A DNA stretch of 64,000 bases, from NCBI RefSeq assembly GCF_000585395.1, contig NZ_KK073875.1, positions 1,763,999-1,827,998 of the forward strand. Direction: 5' to 3'. The stretch is from Saccharibacillus sacchari DSM 19268. Lineage in GTDB: Bacteria > Bacillota > Bacilli > Paenibacillales > Paenibacillaceae. Numbering within the stretch: the stretch's first letter is position 1; every line of letters starts with the position of its first letter. Under the pieces are notes generated by a model, which was given only the letters and a program-made list of their open reading frames with translations, had not been told where the DNA came from and ran no database searches. Both the position numbers and the translations under genes were made by a program. This document shows, in pieces, positions 9,701 through 17,647 of the stretch.

Positions 9701-10170
9701 GGCCCAACATCTTCCCAGCGATCACTTTGTCCGGCTTTCCATCCTTCTTTGATTGTGCGGTTCCAGGCAAACCACGAACCATTGGCTCCATTATCAACGG
9801 ATTGGACTTCGATTTTGTCACCATTAAAGGTTTCAGTTCCGGAATACGTTTGGGCATTCACTTGAATCGTTTTGACGGCTTCCGTGCCTTTGTAAAACAC
9901 AATCTTTTCGATTTTATTTCCGCCGCCCGCATCTTCATTGATCGCGGCTGTTGTTGCGGTTGGATTTTTTCCGAAGGTGAACGCTTTTTTGTTTGGGTTA
10001 GGTGTGGGTGCACCTTCACCGCTGTACACGATGGTTTTTTTAGATATGGTTGTTGCCGCGTCGGTTTTTTGCGGTGCTTGAAAAAAAATACCCAGCACGC
10101 TGCTTGCAAGAAGCAGCGTGCTGAGTCCGACAAGCGTGAATCGTTTCTTGCTTTGTCGGGATTTTTGCAT
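6709..10170 (-). CDS. Very large secreted protein of unknown function, coupled to an SLH protein
   Basis: 1153 residues. The N-terminus has Lys/Arg, then a hydrophobic stretch (LVGLSTLLLASSVLGIFF) and a cleavage-like region ending TDAA, a typical Sec signal. There is no LPXTG, SLH or membrane anchor. The mature part is rich in Tyr, Thr, Pro and Asn, with proline-rich linkers near 445-455 and 525-565 and several beta-sandwich-like blocks. No enzyme motif is recognised. Its ATG shares one base with the stop of the SLH gene upstream (TAATG), so translation is coupled. The pairing suggests a cell-surface complex held by the SLH partner, which is inference. It may belong to the large secreted DUF5704-type proteins of Paenibacillus, recalled only loosely. 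Confidence 0.7.
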   Translation of the reverse strand: MQKSRQSKKRFTLVGLSTLLLASSVLGIFFQAPQKTDAATTISKKTIVYSGEGAPTPNPNKKAFTFGKNPTATTAAINEDAGGGNKIEKIVFYKGTEAVKTIQVNAQTYSGTETFNGDKIEVQSVDNGANGSWFAWNRTIKEGWKAGQSDRWEDVGPSIDAPGTEGPIATDSPRWSDTYTTSPGRTVKLTVQYPISNSFKGVDEFTDVPFPIYMIDNRASIVQARNKQLVKDGAKVVPDYNQIVKNDNLKIEGKPAKDQIKIEQLLVGLQPGQTEVGATRDLNYATIVFKQQHSDTGADRYYVKKNEDGSMKAYDKDSPKNAQIMAFYYAAYKFVAASVTYQYPDKYWVYRTSEEQEPTGFCNIHTGRTIEGQDMQPTVSAMIKADQRDREIFDVLQGIPTSESLYGNVLAKDYLHQFKFQEQKVTCIYEVPVTQPYLLKWDPGKTVPNNPPPGTHEESDEQTDETTVIYNIHTERYFTYWTVEKLGVYEIDSAVLKNYAFQGESITIYPEGYIPPELIVEKNGGYTAPPVPPAFTAPNTITVEGGKSKPSPTPDADIAQGYVEEKIGQVKGKNDKVVFKGQILMYDRETEVQTPVPTPVPNGNQIGRNVLYSPNHMIPKTKTNRMAAPSMGTITYAGLDANYEAPDGDTYPIPGINPVTVHTPVVNYSSTSDDAAHNQKTTPNYSRQAFILDRPFTITMPTSGQHQTYPGYGNRDYAKYFRSKEVYFPFDTYSANRTTFYPKGTWINIPVGQITTEFFLPVWVDEGDYTVTFRNTAENAPDVQPTQQDANFDLVNHVASDTVDVEVIGRLYDFQITDIADYNWEMVFRTQEGSAVHTGNTYWTGLQGIDGDARGNNPPFTLPILPGSNPLEGMKNITVKTGYHIKFDLKTKGNMFGKTDGIRITPSFTFVSKDGKTQTPVDLYYNDDHRTFIKVGSPEDTEERYIILNDRLRNVPEEELTDTARYKYDNYYTFAEMNGVSRDMFIADYIRRFTKEKTPIGGFDLLLLPEQTRTLIGPKANLPGSVDFARANAAMQKWYGHYSLPGDPYVVVKGTNLAEYGRTHGGLTKRDPIFLRDGYIVLNFNIESIRDGNLNAPHLQYINAPLMNQWTLEGFKHSVQDSWKNTFSLTDGDIVFYNADKSYKDDFQAEVNH

Positions 10171-11393
10171 TACTTGATACCTCGCAGTCTGAGCAGTTCG
10201 ACTTCCATAAATCGAGCATTAGATGGTGTTTGAAGTTTGATGACAAGATCGCTGATGCCTTGTATGGTCCCGGTTTTTGGAATAATGAAAGCGGGCACGT
10301 CACCGTCTCTATTGCGGTAAATGGATGTAGCTCCATTCAGTTTCCCGTTCATAAAGGCGGTGTCGTTTGAGCTGTTGAAACCACTAACAAGATATGTCAG
10401 AGATTTGCGAGGCGAGTATTTAGAGTCGTCTTTGTTGAATATAACACCACCCTTGAAATACAACACATACGTGTTCTTTTCATTTTTGATTGGATGTTTT
10501 ACGAGTTCAAGACCGATTTGCTTACCGTTGTACCAGTTCAGCGTATTGATATCGCCGAGCAGCGAGCGGTTTGGATCGTTCGGGTCGGCCATGTCGATCG
10601 CGACCAGGGCGTCGAGTTTGGCTTGATACAACCCGTCTTTCGACGTGATCGTCATGTTCTTTTCGTTCCACATTTCCTCGACCGACGATTTACCTTTACC
10701 TTTCCAATCAGATTCTGGTGTGACGAACATTTCCGGCATCACTGTGAAGATGTTCGTACCGTGCCAGAGGATTTCCGCAGCGCCGGTTGCGTACAGATCG
10801 GAATCGAGTTCAGTACCGGCATTTACGCTCAAGATGCGCTCGATGATCACGACCGATTGGGCGCGCGTCGTGAGACCTTCTGGGGCGAGCTTGCCTTTTC
10901 CGACGCCTTGGATCAGGCCGGATTTGGTGGCGAGGTACATCCATTTGTCGTTTTCCGACGTTTTCTCGCCGATCGCGCGGGCGGCGACCCGGGCCATTTC
11001 TTCGCGCGTCATCGTTTTGTTCCAGCCGGAATCGTTATTCGCGAAATCACTGGCCGAATACAAACCAGCTTTCGTTGCGGCATTGACGTATTGCGTATAC
11101 CATTTGCCGCTTGCAGGCGTCGTATCCAGCTTCATCGCTGCGACAACCATCTTCACGAACTCAGCGCGACTGACGGATGTGTCGGGTTTGAACGTTCCAT
11201 TCGTATACCCGTCAACATATCCCTTCGCTACGGCCTTCTGTACGGCGCTGTACGCCCAGTGACTCGATTTCACGTCCGAAAACTGCGTGCCTGCCGCTTT
11301 GACCGTAGACACGGCTCCGCTTCCCCAAACGGCTCCCGCCAATACCATCGATGCTGCCGTAGCTTTAATCCATTTGCTCCAAACCTTGCTCAC
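10170..11393 (-). CDS. S-layer homology (SLH) domain surface protein
   Basis: 407 residues from the GTG at 11393, six bases after GGGGGAG; the upstream extension lacks a ribosome site. A Sec signal peptide (IKATAASMVLAGAVWGSGAV then STVKAAG) is followed by three SLH repeats at about 35-85, 100-145 and 150-205. Typical pieces are FSDVKSSHWAYSAVQKAVAK, GYVDGYTNGTFKPDTSVSRA, MTREEMARVAARA and LTTRAQSVVIIERIL. SLH triplets bind pyruvylated secondary cell-wall polymer and anchor proteins to the wall. The C-terminal 200 residues are unfamiliar and may hold the large secreted protein encoded next. Expression probably depends on the leader at 11.4-11.8 kb. Confidence 0.92.
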   Translation of the reverse strand: MSKVWSKWIKATAASMVLAGAVWGSGAVSTVKAAGTQFSDVKSSHWAYSAVQKAVAKGYVDGYTNGTFKPDTSVSRAEFVKMVVAAMKLDTTPASGKWYTQYVNAATKAGLYSASDFANNDSGWNKTMTREEMARVAARAIGEKTSENDKWMYLATKSGLIQGVGKGKLAPEGLTTRAQSVVIIERILSVNAGTELDSDLYATGAAEILWHGTNIFTVMPEMFVTPESDWKGKGKSSVEEMWNEKNMTITSKDGLYQAKLDALVAIDMADPNDPNRSLLGDINTLNWYNGKQIGLELVKHPIKNEKNTYVLYFKGGVIFNKDDSKYSPRKSLTYLVSGFNSSNDTAFMNGKLNGATSIYRNRDGDVPAFIIPKTGTIQGISDLVIKLQTPSNARFMEVELLRLRGIK

Positions 11394-11562
11394 TTCATTC
11401 TCCCCCTTCGTTTTCTTGCCTTTCACATATATGAATCCAGGCCCCTCCCGCCCGGACGTACTCTTCCATTGTCGCTTGGTTGCATGAATTGGGAAAGTCC
11501 CATTTTTTGTTTTCAAAGAACAGGTAATTCATCGCAAGCAATCCTGATCGTCCATTTGCGCA

Positions 11563-11609
11563 CAAAAAAGCGGACGACCCCCTTCCATGAATGGAAAGAA
11601 GACGTCCGC
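11563..11609 (-). terminator. Strong hairpin plus T-run inside the SLH operon leader (attenuator candidate)
   Basis: GCGGACG and CGTCCGC (11570-11576, 11603-11609) form the outer stem, an inner TTCCAT/ATGGAA palindrome extends it, and TTTTTT follows on the minus strand. It lies between two good promoters and the SLH start 177 bp further on, and 320 bp beyond the previous gene's stop, so it is better explained as a leader attenuator or RNA-stabilising element than as the terminator of that gene. Confidence 0.65.
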
Positions 11610-11647
11610 GTGCTTCGCGTAAGCGTCGATTTATTTACGATAACACC

Positions 11648-11676
11648 ACTTTATTTCAGAGTCAGAGGAATTGCAA
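11648..11676 (-). promoter_or_regulatory. Proximal promoter of the SLH operon
   Basis: On the minus strand TTGCAA, a 17-base spacer and TAAAGT. Transcription would start near 11640 and give a leader of about 250 bases containing the hairpin at 11570-11609. The 535-bp gap between 11393 and 11929 otherwise shows no convincing gene. Confidence 0.55.
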
Positions 11677-11776
11677 GAGAAATTCATGCTTGATTACGCA
11701 AAAACCCCATAAAAAGAGAGCCTGCGCCGAAACGAAGACTCCAAGTCAGGGTTGTTTTGAAAGGGCTTACAATTGC

Positions 11777-11805
11777 ATTATAATCGCCCGTTTGCTTTTT
11801 GTGAA
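11777..11805 (-). promoter_or_regulatory. Distal sigma-A-type promoter of the SLH operon
   Basis: On the minus strand TTCACA (11805-11800), exactly 17 bases, then TATAAT (11782-11777). Both hexamers are close to consensus. Strong, duplicated promoters with long leaders are common for abundant surface proteins, which fits the SLH gene downstream. Confidence 0.65.
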
Positions 11806-11928
11806 TCCCTAATTTTTCAAAATAGAGAAGAAGTTTTTCGAATTCGTCGTCAAGCGAATCCAAACGTAAGCAAATCCTTATTTTTTATTCTCTTTATCCG
11901 TCCTTTTGCAGCTTTGAATCCGATGAGG

Positions 11929-13161
11929 TTACTGCGAACCTGTCGCGTCGGCGGACAATTGCACCGAGGAAGCTTCTTTCAGGATTTTCTGCATCATCGG
12001 CACGTAAACATCCCAGTAAAAAGCATCTTCGCTGCCGGGCGCATCGAAGGTAAACCAGCTTTTGAACGCCGGCCAGCCCGCGTATCTTCGCCAAAACGGA
12101 TATTCGTCGTGGTCCGCGTAATCGCCGGCGAAATAATAGCTTACCTGCGCGGCGGAAGGAGCAGCCGTGGCGCCGAAAGACAATTCGGAAGCATCGACGG
12201 TTCCTTCGCGCCGGATCACGGCCGGGAAGCTTTCCCTAACGCCGTGCTCGGCGAGCAACGCACGGCCGTTCCCGGTCAATTGAAGATCGTAGTTCGCCAA
12301 CACTTCGCTACCGGCAGAAGCCGTGACGATGTCGAACCAATAATTGTAACGGTTCTCGGGATGGATCCCGAAGCGCTCCCTGCCGGCTTCGGTAAAGGAA
12401 ATGCGCGCCCCTCCTTCGGTTTCTTGGCCTTCGCGCAGCACGAACAGATCGCCGTCGTCCTGCATGAACAGGAAACCGGCTCCTTCGTAATTCCATTCCC
12501 TGCCCGTGATTTCCCGGTAACGGTCCGGCACCCAAGCCGGAACCTCGACGCCTTGGGTCAAATCCGGAAAATAGCGCGCCGTCCAGCCGGTCCATTTCAT
12601 GCCGAACAAGGCGCTGGCGCGATCGCGCACGGGATCAAGCGTGGGAGCCGCGACAGAGTTAAACTCCGCGATCAGCATGGTGCCGCGCGCGGCAGCCGCT
12701 TCCAGCACATTGACGTCCACCGTTTTCATGCCGCCCTCCTGCGAATCCGGCGTTTGGCCGCCCGCATTGGCAGGAACGCCTGCTTCCGCGTCGGTATCGT
12801 CCGCATTCTGGGCTTCGGCCAGGCCGTAAGTGTCCGCGACGTAAATCAGCTGCGTGTCCGCCGGCATCTCCGCCAGCGTTCGCTCCGCATGCCGCAAGCC
12901 GTTTTCGGGAGGATAATTGCCGTAATAATCGCGATCGTATACATATTTTTCGCCTCCGGGCATTCGGTATTTCTGTTGATTCAATGTCCAGAATAATCCT
13001 TTATGCTCCCGGTAACTTTCGTCCGTTACGGTTTTATCCAACACGGCAACGGACAGAGTCTTGGCGGGACGAACTTCCCAAATGATCCACGGCAGAAGCA
13101 GGAGCAGCATCAGTGCCGCAAGACCGGCCCAAAATCGGGGGAACGGTTTCTTTTTTTTCAA
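11929..13161 (-). CDS. Membrane-anchored extracytoplasmic protein of unknown function in an exopolysaccharide operon
   Basis: 410 residues from a TTG start (GAAGGAGTGAACCGGAA before it). Residues 10-27 form one hydrophobic helix (WAGLAALMLLLLLPWIIWEV) with a basic N-terminus, so the rest is outside the membrane. The body looks like an alpha/beta fold: a strand (TLSVAVLDKTV), a later strand (TQLIYVADTYGL) and another (GTMLIAEFNSVAAPT), suggestive of a Rossmann-like or amidotransferase-like domain, but no catalytic motif is certain. The glycosyltransferase stop lies 7 bp upstream, so it is the last gene of a tightly packed operon and probably serves polymer synthesis or export. Function is otherwise unknown. 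Confidence 0.72.
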   Translation of the reverse strand: MKKKKPFPRFWAGLAALMLLLLLPWIIWEVRPAKTLSVAVLDKTVTDESYREHKGLFWTLNQQKYRMPGGEKYVYDRDYYGNYPPENGLRHAERTLAEMPADTQLIYVADTYGLAEAQNADDTDAEAGVPANAGGQTPDSQEGGMKTVDVNVLEAAAARGTMLIAEFNSVAAPTLDPVRDRASALFGMKWTGWTARYFPDLTQGVEVPAWVPDRYREITGREWNYEGAGFLFMQDDGDLFVLREGQETEGGARISFTEAGRERFGIHPENRYNYWFDIVTASAGSEVLANYDLQLTGNGRALLAEHGVRESFPAVIRREGTVDASELSFGATAAPSAAQVSYYFAGDYADHDEYPFWRRYAGWPAFKSWFTFDAPGSEDAFYWDVYVPMMQKILKEASSVQLSADATGSQ

Positions 13162-13168
13162 TTCCGGT

Positions 13169-14671
13169 TCACTCCTTCTTCTCCGGCGGAGCCGGGTTCG
13201 CGCCCGTGATCGTACCCGGTTTTTTATTGGCGCCCAGCACGTTGACCCGGGTCATTTCGCCCCAACCGTGCTTTTTGCCGCGAATCGCTTGAATCAAGCC
13301 TTGCGTCCGCCACACCGTCAATACGGGGCGGTACCAGAACGATTCCGACAGCGCGTAGGCGAACATTTTCAGCACGTCGCGGATCCGGTTGTAATTGTGG
13401 AACCGCCATTCCTCGAACAGCACGGCTCCCGCCGAAACGAGCGAGCCGAACAGCAGCATCATCAACGCGAGCGACAGCGAGACCTGAATGTTGATCCGGT
13501 CGAGGAAAAATCCGAACACGACCGTGATATAGCCGAATATTTCAACCAACGGCCCGAGCAGCTCGATAAACAGGAACATCGGCATCGATAACATGCCGAC
13601 CCGGCCGTAGCGCGGATTCAGCACCATGTTTTTATGCTTCCAGATGCTTTCGAACAGCCCACGCTGCCAGCGGGTACGTTGACGGCGCAGGATGGTGAAG
13701 CTTTCCGGAGCTTCCGTCCAGCATACCGGCTCCGGCACGTACACGATGCGGGCTTTGCTTTTTCTGCGGCGGATCTCTTGGTGCAGCCGCACCGTCAATT
13801 CCATGTCTTCGCCGATGGTTCCGGTCTCGTAGCCGCCAACGTCGACCACCCACTTTTTATTGAATACCCCGAAGGCGCCGGAGATCAGCAGCAGCATGTT
13901 GTAACGGCTGAGGCCGATCCGTCCCATCAGGAAGCCCCTCAGATACTCGATGACCTGCATGATGACGAGCGGCTTATCCGATAAACGCACGTTGTCGCTG
14001 CTGAGGTAACCGCTGTCGACCGTGCTGCCGTTGGCGATGCCGACGCTGCCGCCGGTAGCGATGATTTCTTCGCCGGGACGCGCGTCCATGATCGGTTTGA
14101 CCACCTTGATAAAAGCATTCGCGTCCAGCACCGTATCGCCGTCCAAAGACACGAAATACGGGTAACGCGAGATGTTGATACCCACGTTCAGCGCGTCCGC
14201 TTTGCCGCCGTTTTCCTTGTCCACCAGCACCAGGTTCGGGTGGCGCAGCGAACGGTATACGGCCCGGATCGGCTTCGTTTCGCGCTTGAGTCCGGCAAAC
14301 GGCACGCGTCCTTTGACCTCGGACATATCGAATTCTTCGATCATGATGTCGGCGGTCCGGTCCTTCGATCCGTCGTTGACGACCACGATCTCGAATTGCT
14401 TGTAATTGATGCCGAGCAGCGAGCGGACGCTGCCGACGATGTTGACTTCTTCGTTATATGCCGGCACGACGATACTCAAAGGGGGCACGAGCTCCGTTTC
14501 CAATACCGTGCTGTATTGGATCGGGCTGAGATCGCGGTCGCGCCACAGGCTTCGCGCCGCGGCGGCGTACATAAAGATGTATACTCCTGACGACAATCCG
14601 ACGTAAGCCATGATCGCGTAGCCGAAAATCCGGTGCGCCTGCATCATGAATTCAAACCACGTTTCGTTCAT
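13169..14671 (-). CDS. Processive family 2 glycosyltransferase (poly-N-acetylglucosamine/cellulose synthase-like)
   Basis: 500 residues from the ATG at 14671 (GGAAAGGAGGGCGT before it). An N-terminal helix (residues 10-35), a cytosolic GT2 domain and about three C-terminal helices match membrane synthases. Motifs: VVPAYNEE, VVVNDGSKD, the DxD in VSLDGDT, TIGEDME and the processivity motif QRTRWQRG. These enzymes polymerise UDP-sugars on the inner face of the membrane and extrude the chain. Sugar identity cannot be read. The start lies 20 bp inside the preceding HEAT-repeat gene, so both proteins are probably made together. The upstream two-component genes suggest signal-controlled polymer production. 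Confidence 0.93.
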   Translation of the reverse strand: MNETWFEFMMQAHRIFGYAIMAYVGLSSGVYIFMYAAAARSLWRDRDLSPIQYSTVLETELVPPLSIVVPAYNEEVNIVGSVRSLLGINYKQFEIVVVNDGSKDRTADIMIEEFDMSEVKGRVPFAGLKRETKPIRAVYRSLRHPNLVLVDKENGGKADALNVGINISRYPYFVSLDGDTVLDANAFIKVVKPIMDARPGEEIIATGGSVGIANGSTVDSGYLSSDNVRLSDKPLVIMQVIEYLRGFLMGRIGLSRYNMLLLISGAFGVFNKKWVVDVGGYETGTIGEDMELTVRLHQEIRRRKSKARIVYVPEPVCWTEAPESFTILRRQRTRWQRGLFESIWKHKNMVLNPRYGRVGMLSMPMFLFIELLGPLVEIFGYITVVFGFFLDRINIQVSLSLALMMLLFGSLVSAGAVLFEEWRFHNYNRIRDVLKMFAYALSESFWYRPVLTVWRTQGLIQAIRGKKHGWGEMTRVNVLGANKKPGTITGANPAPPEKKE

Positions 14672-15758
14672 ACGCCCTCCTTTCCAGAATCTCCACGGCC
14701 ATGTCCCGGGCAAAACGGTCCGGATGATTTTCCGCGACCTGCCGGATGCGGTCCAACCCGCCCCGGTAGTTCGACAGCGAAGCCGCCGCTTCCCGCCGCA
14801 CTTCGTAGGACGGATCGGCCATCATTGCTTCCAGATGCGCGGCGAACCGTTCTTCGCGAACCGTCCCGGCCAAACGGGCGTGCATCAAGCGCTCGGGCCA
14901 GATCACCGCATCGCCTTCCGCCATGCGCGCTTCCAGCCTGTCCGCCGCCTCTTCGCTCATATAGCCGAAGTTCGCCAAAGCTTTGAGCGCGCGGATGCGC
15001 GTTTCGGTATCTTCGGACTTCATGCAGCGCTCCAGCAGTTCCAGCACTTCGGTCGTCCGGACATTGCCCAACCGAAGCGTGTCCAACACGCAGCGCGCGA
15101 CGCGCGGCGGCAGAAGATCGAAGTCTCGGATTAAACGCTCGGCCAGATCGCCTCTCATCGGGCGCAGAACCTGCATCAGTTGAAGCTCCGAAAAACGCTC
15201 CGCCCCCATGTCCAGGTAATCGAACGTCTCTTCCGCTTGCAGCGACGCAAGCGTGCGAACCAGCAAAAAGCGCTCGTCGTCCGTTCGCGGGCCTTCCCCG
15301 ATTGCGTCCAGCCGCGCCAACAACTGCTCTTTCAAGCCTCCGATCCGGAATTTCTCGATATGCAGCAGCGCATTCATCCGATCGCTCCAGCGTCTTTTGC
15401 CGAGAAGATAAGCGTACTCTTCGGCGAAATAACCGGACGCGAAGTCGTAAATGCGCTGCCGCTCCGTCTCGGACGCCCCGACGGCCAGCCGATCGAGCAT
15501 CGCTTCCTCCAGCGCTTCCCTGCGAAGGCCTTCCCCGCTGCCCGAAGCGTTAAGCTTGCGGGTCGGATCACCGCTGCGCAAATAATTTTCGAGCGGCGAC
15601 TTCGGCGCGGCGAACAGCGCGATGGCCTGCTCCACCTGACGGCGATGGCGCATGCGGCGAACCTTCCGTTCGACGAGATAAAACAGGACCAACAAGATGA
15701 CCAGCACCAGCACGGCGATCCCGATCCATACGACGAGCAAAAATTGGGAGTCGGTCAT
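14652..15758 (-). CDS. HEAT-repeat membrane protein
   Basis: 368 residues. Residues 6-30 are a transmembrane helix (LLVVWIGIAVLVLVILLVLF), followed by a basic segment and then helical repeats through to the end. HEAT-like pairs are clear in the C-terminal half, for example RIRALKALANFGYMSEEAA and YEVRREAAASLSNYRGGLD. HEAT solenoids are protein-binding scaffolds; here it may link the glycosyltransferase to the regulators. Its start overlaps the stop of the HPt-receiver gene by four bases (ATGA), and the glycosyltransferase start lies inside its last codons. No enzymatic role is suggested. Confidence 0.85.
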   Translation of the reverse strand: MTDSQFLLVVWIGIAVLVLVILLVLFYLVERKVRRMRHRRQVEQAIALFAAPKSPLENYLRSGDPTRKLNASGSGEGLRREALEEAMLDRLAVGASETERQRIYDFASGYFAEEYAYLLGKRRWSDRMNALLHIEKFRIGGLKEQLLARLDAIGEGPRTDDERFLLVRTLASLQAEETFDYLDMGAERFSELQLMQVLRPMRGDLAERLIRDFDLLPPRVARCVLDTLRLGNVRTTEVLELLERCMKSEDTETRIRALKALANFGYMSEEAADRLEARMAEGDAVIWPERLMHARLAGTVREERFAAHLEAMMADPSYEVRREAAASLSNYRGGLDRIRQVAENHPDRFARDMAVEILERRAYERNVV

Positions 15759-17647
15759 GACATCGCCTCGACTTTGCCGAGCAGCCTGCGCACGCGGGCT
15801 TCCAGCTCGATCATGCTGAACGGCTTAGTCATATAATCGTCCGTTCCGGCCCGGATCGCTTCCGCGATGCCGAGTTCGTCGCCGACGCCCGTCAGCATGA
15901 GCACGGTATAGACCGGATCGTAAGCGCCGCTTCGCAGCCTGCTGAGCACCTCCATGCCGTTCATTCTCGGCATCATACGGTCCAGAATCAGCAGGTAGCG
16001 CGCAGGCTCGACGTGCCAAGAATCGCTCAGGAAGTCTTCGCCGTCGGAGAACGAACGGACTTCCAATCCGTACTCTTCTTCCACGCCTTCGAGCTGGCGT
16101 TCCAAAATGGTTCGGATCAACGGATCGTCGTCGATGATCGCCAAACGCAGCTTGCGCGGAAGCGCGCCGGAAGCCGAACCTTCGCCTTCCGGCTGCAAGT
16201 CGCGGCCGGCCGACGCTTCGAGCGCGCGCAGCGCTCCGGCCAGCGCTTGCTGACGCGTCGAACCGGCTTCGACGTCGATGACGCCGCAAACCGCGCTGAC
16301 CTCGTCCGGACGCAGCAGCGCCAGCACGTTTTCGTCGGCAAGCACGCCTTCCAGAAACTCGCGGCTTCGCTCGGCATCAAGCCCCGGCTGCATCAGATAA
16401 AAGCGGTTCGCCCGATCGCGCGCCCAAATATCGCGAGGTCTGAGCATGCGCCTTACCGCATCGGAAAACGATCGCAGAACGCGGTCTCCTTCGCGGTAAC
16501 CGGTCCGCTCGTTCAGTCGGCGCAACCCGTCCAATTCGACGGCGGCCAGCGCGAGCGGCTCCCGCCGCGCGTCCGGCGAACCCGTTTGGCGCGTAAGCTC
16601 GCGCTCCAAAAACGGCATGCCGTAGGCGCCTGTCGTCTGGTCCAACAGCAGCTGCCCCGTCAGACGGCTGCGACGGCGCGTCAAGCGACGGATGCGCACC
16701 ACGAACTCTTCCGGATCGACCGGCTTGGAAAGAAAATCGTCCGCCCCGTTCTCGTAAGCGCGCAGTCTCGTCGCCTTGTCGGTTTTGGCCGTGATCAACA
16801 CGACCGGAATCATGTAGTCTTCGCATAGCCCGCGCAGCCGTTCCATCAATTCGAAGCCGGATTGCTCCGGCAGCAGCACGTCGAGAACCGCGCAATCCGG
16901 CCTCATTTCGTAAAACCATTCGACGGCTTTATCGAAGCGCGGGGTCGCGAACACGGTAAAGCCCTGTGCTTCCAGCACGTCCTTCAACAGCGCGAGCAGG
17001 CTGAGATCGTCGTCCAGCAGCAGCACGGTGCCTTCCGATTCGGCAGTGGCAGCGGAAGCCCCGGTCCGAACCGCGGGCTCCAAACGCCGGTTAACCGCGT
17101 TATCCGGCAACGCCTTCCCGCCCTGAATAACTTCGCCGGCCTGAGCGGACGCGGCTTCCGACGAGGCAGACGTTTCCGGAACCGGGCCGCTCTGCGACGA
17201 TTCCGGCACGCCCAAGCTGCGAGCGATCGCGTTGCGAAGATTGCCGAACGTTTCCGACGTTCGGCTCGTAGCATCGGAACGGCTCGAATCGGACCCTTCC
17301 GCCGTTTTCGAAGACTCAGGCGAAGCATGGTTCGGCAACGATCCGAGATTCGGCGCGGATCCCCCGGCGAGCTTCGCCTCTTGTCCTTCGTTCAACAGCT
17401 CCGACAATTCCGCCAGTTTGCCGCTCAATTCCTCGCCCGTGAACACACGGTCGCCATGCTCGTCGAAATCATTAAGCAGCCGCAGGGAGGCTTCGTACCA
17501 CGCCTGCAACCCGATGGTCCCTGAGGTGCCCTTGATCGAATGAAGCATCCGGTAAACGGAACGTTCGTCGCTTCGGGCACCGGGCTTCAGGATTCTGCCC
17601 AAATTGTCTCCCGTTTGATCGATAAACAGCTTCTGATATTTGTTCAT
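15755..17647 (-). CDS. HPt-REC-degenerate GGDEF-REC signalling protein
   Basis: 630 residues. An HPt domain (about 1-90) has its phospho-His in MLHSIKGTSGTIGL; a low-complexity Ser/Ala/Glu linker spans 90-195; the first receiver (about 203-320) has DDD, Asp in VLDVLLPEQSGF and Lys in LSKPVD; a GGDEF-like domain follows (about 335-470); a second receiver (about 500-625) has IIDDD, LILDRMMPRMNG and MTKPF. At the GGDEF signature position the sequence reads ARDRANRF, so diguanylate cyclase activity is probably lost and the domain may sense instead. Four-base ATGA overlaps with both neighbours place it in a phosphorelay with the hybrid kinase upstream. Confidence 0.9.
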   Translation of the reverse strand: MNKYQKLFIDQTGDNLGRILKPGARSDERSVYRMLHSIKGTSGTIGLQAWYEASLRLLNDFDEHGDRVFTGEELSGKLAELSELLNEGQEAKLAGGSAPNLGSLPNHASPESSKTAEGSDSSRSDATSRTSETFGNLRNAIARSLGVPESSQSGPVPETSASSEAASAQAGEVIQGGKALPDNAVNRRLEPAVRTGASAATAESEGTVLLLDDDLSLLALLKDVLEAQGFTVFATPRFDKAVEWFYEMRPDCAVLDVLLPEQSGFELMERLRGLCEDYMIPVVLITAKTDKATRLRAYENGADDFLSKPVDPEEFVVRIRRLTRRRSRLTGQLLLDQTTGAYGMPFLERELTRQTGSPDARREPLALAAVELDGLRRLNERTGYREGDRVLRSFSDAVRRMLRPRDIWARDRANRFYLMQPGLDAERSREFLEGVLADENVLALLRPDEVSAVCGVIDVEAGSTRQQALAGALRALEASAGRDLQPEGEGSASGALPRKLRLAIIDDDPLIRTILERQLEGVEEEYGLEVRSFSDGEDFLSDSWHVEPARYLLILDRMMPRMNGMEVLSRLRSGAYDPVYTVLMLTGVGDELGIAEAIRAGTDDYMTKPFSMIELEARVRRLLGKVEAMS

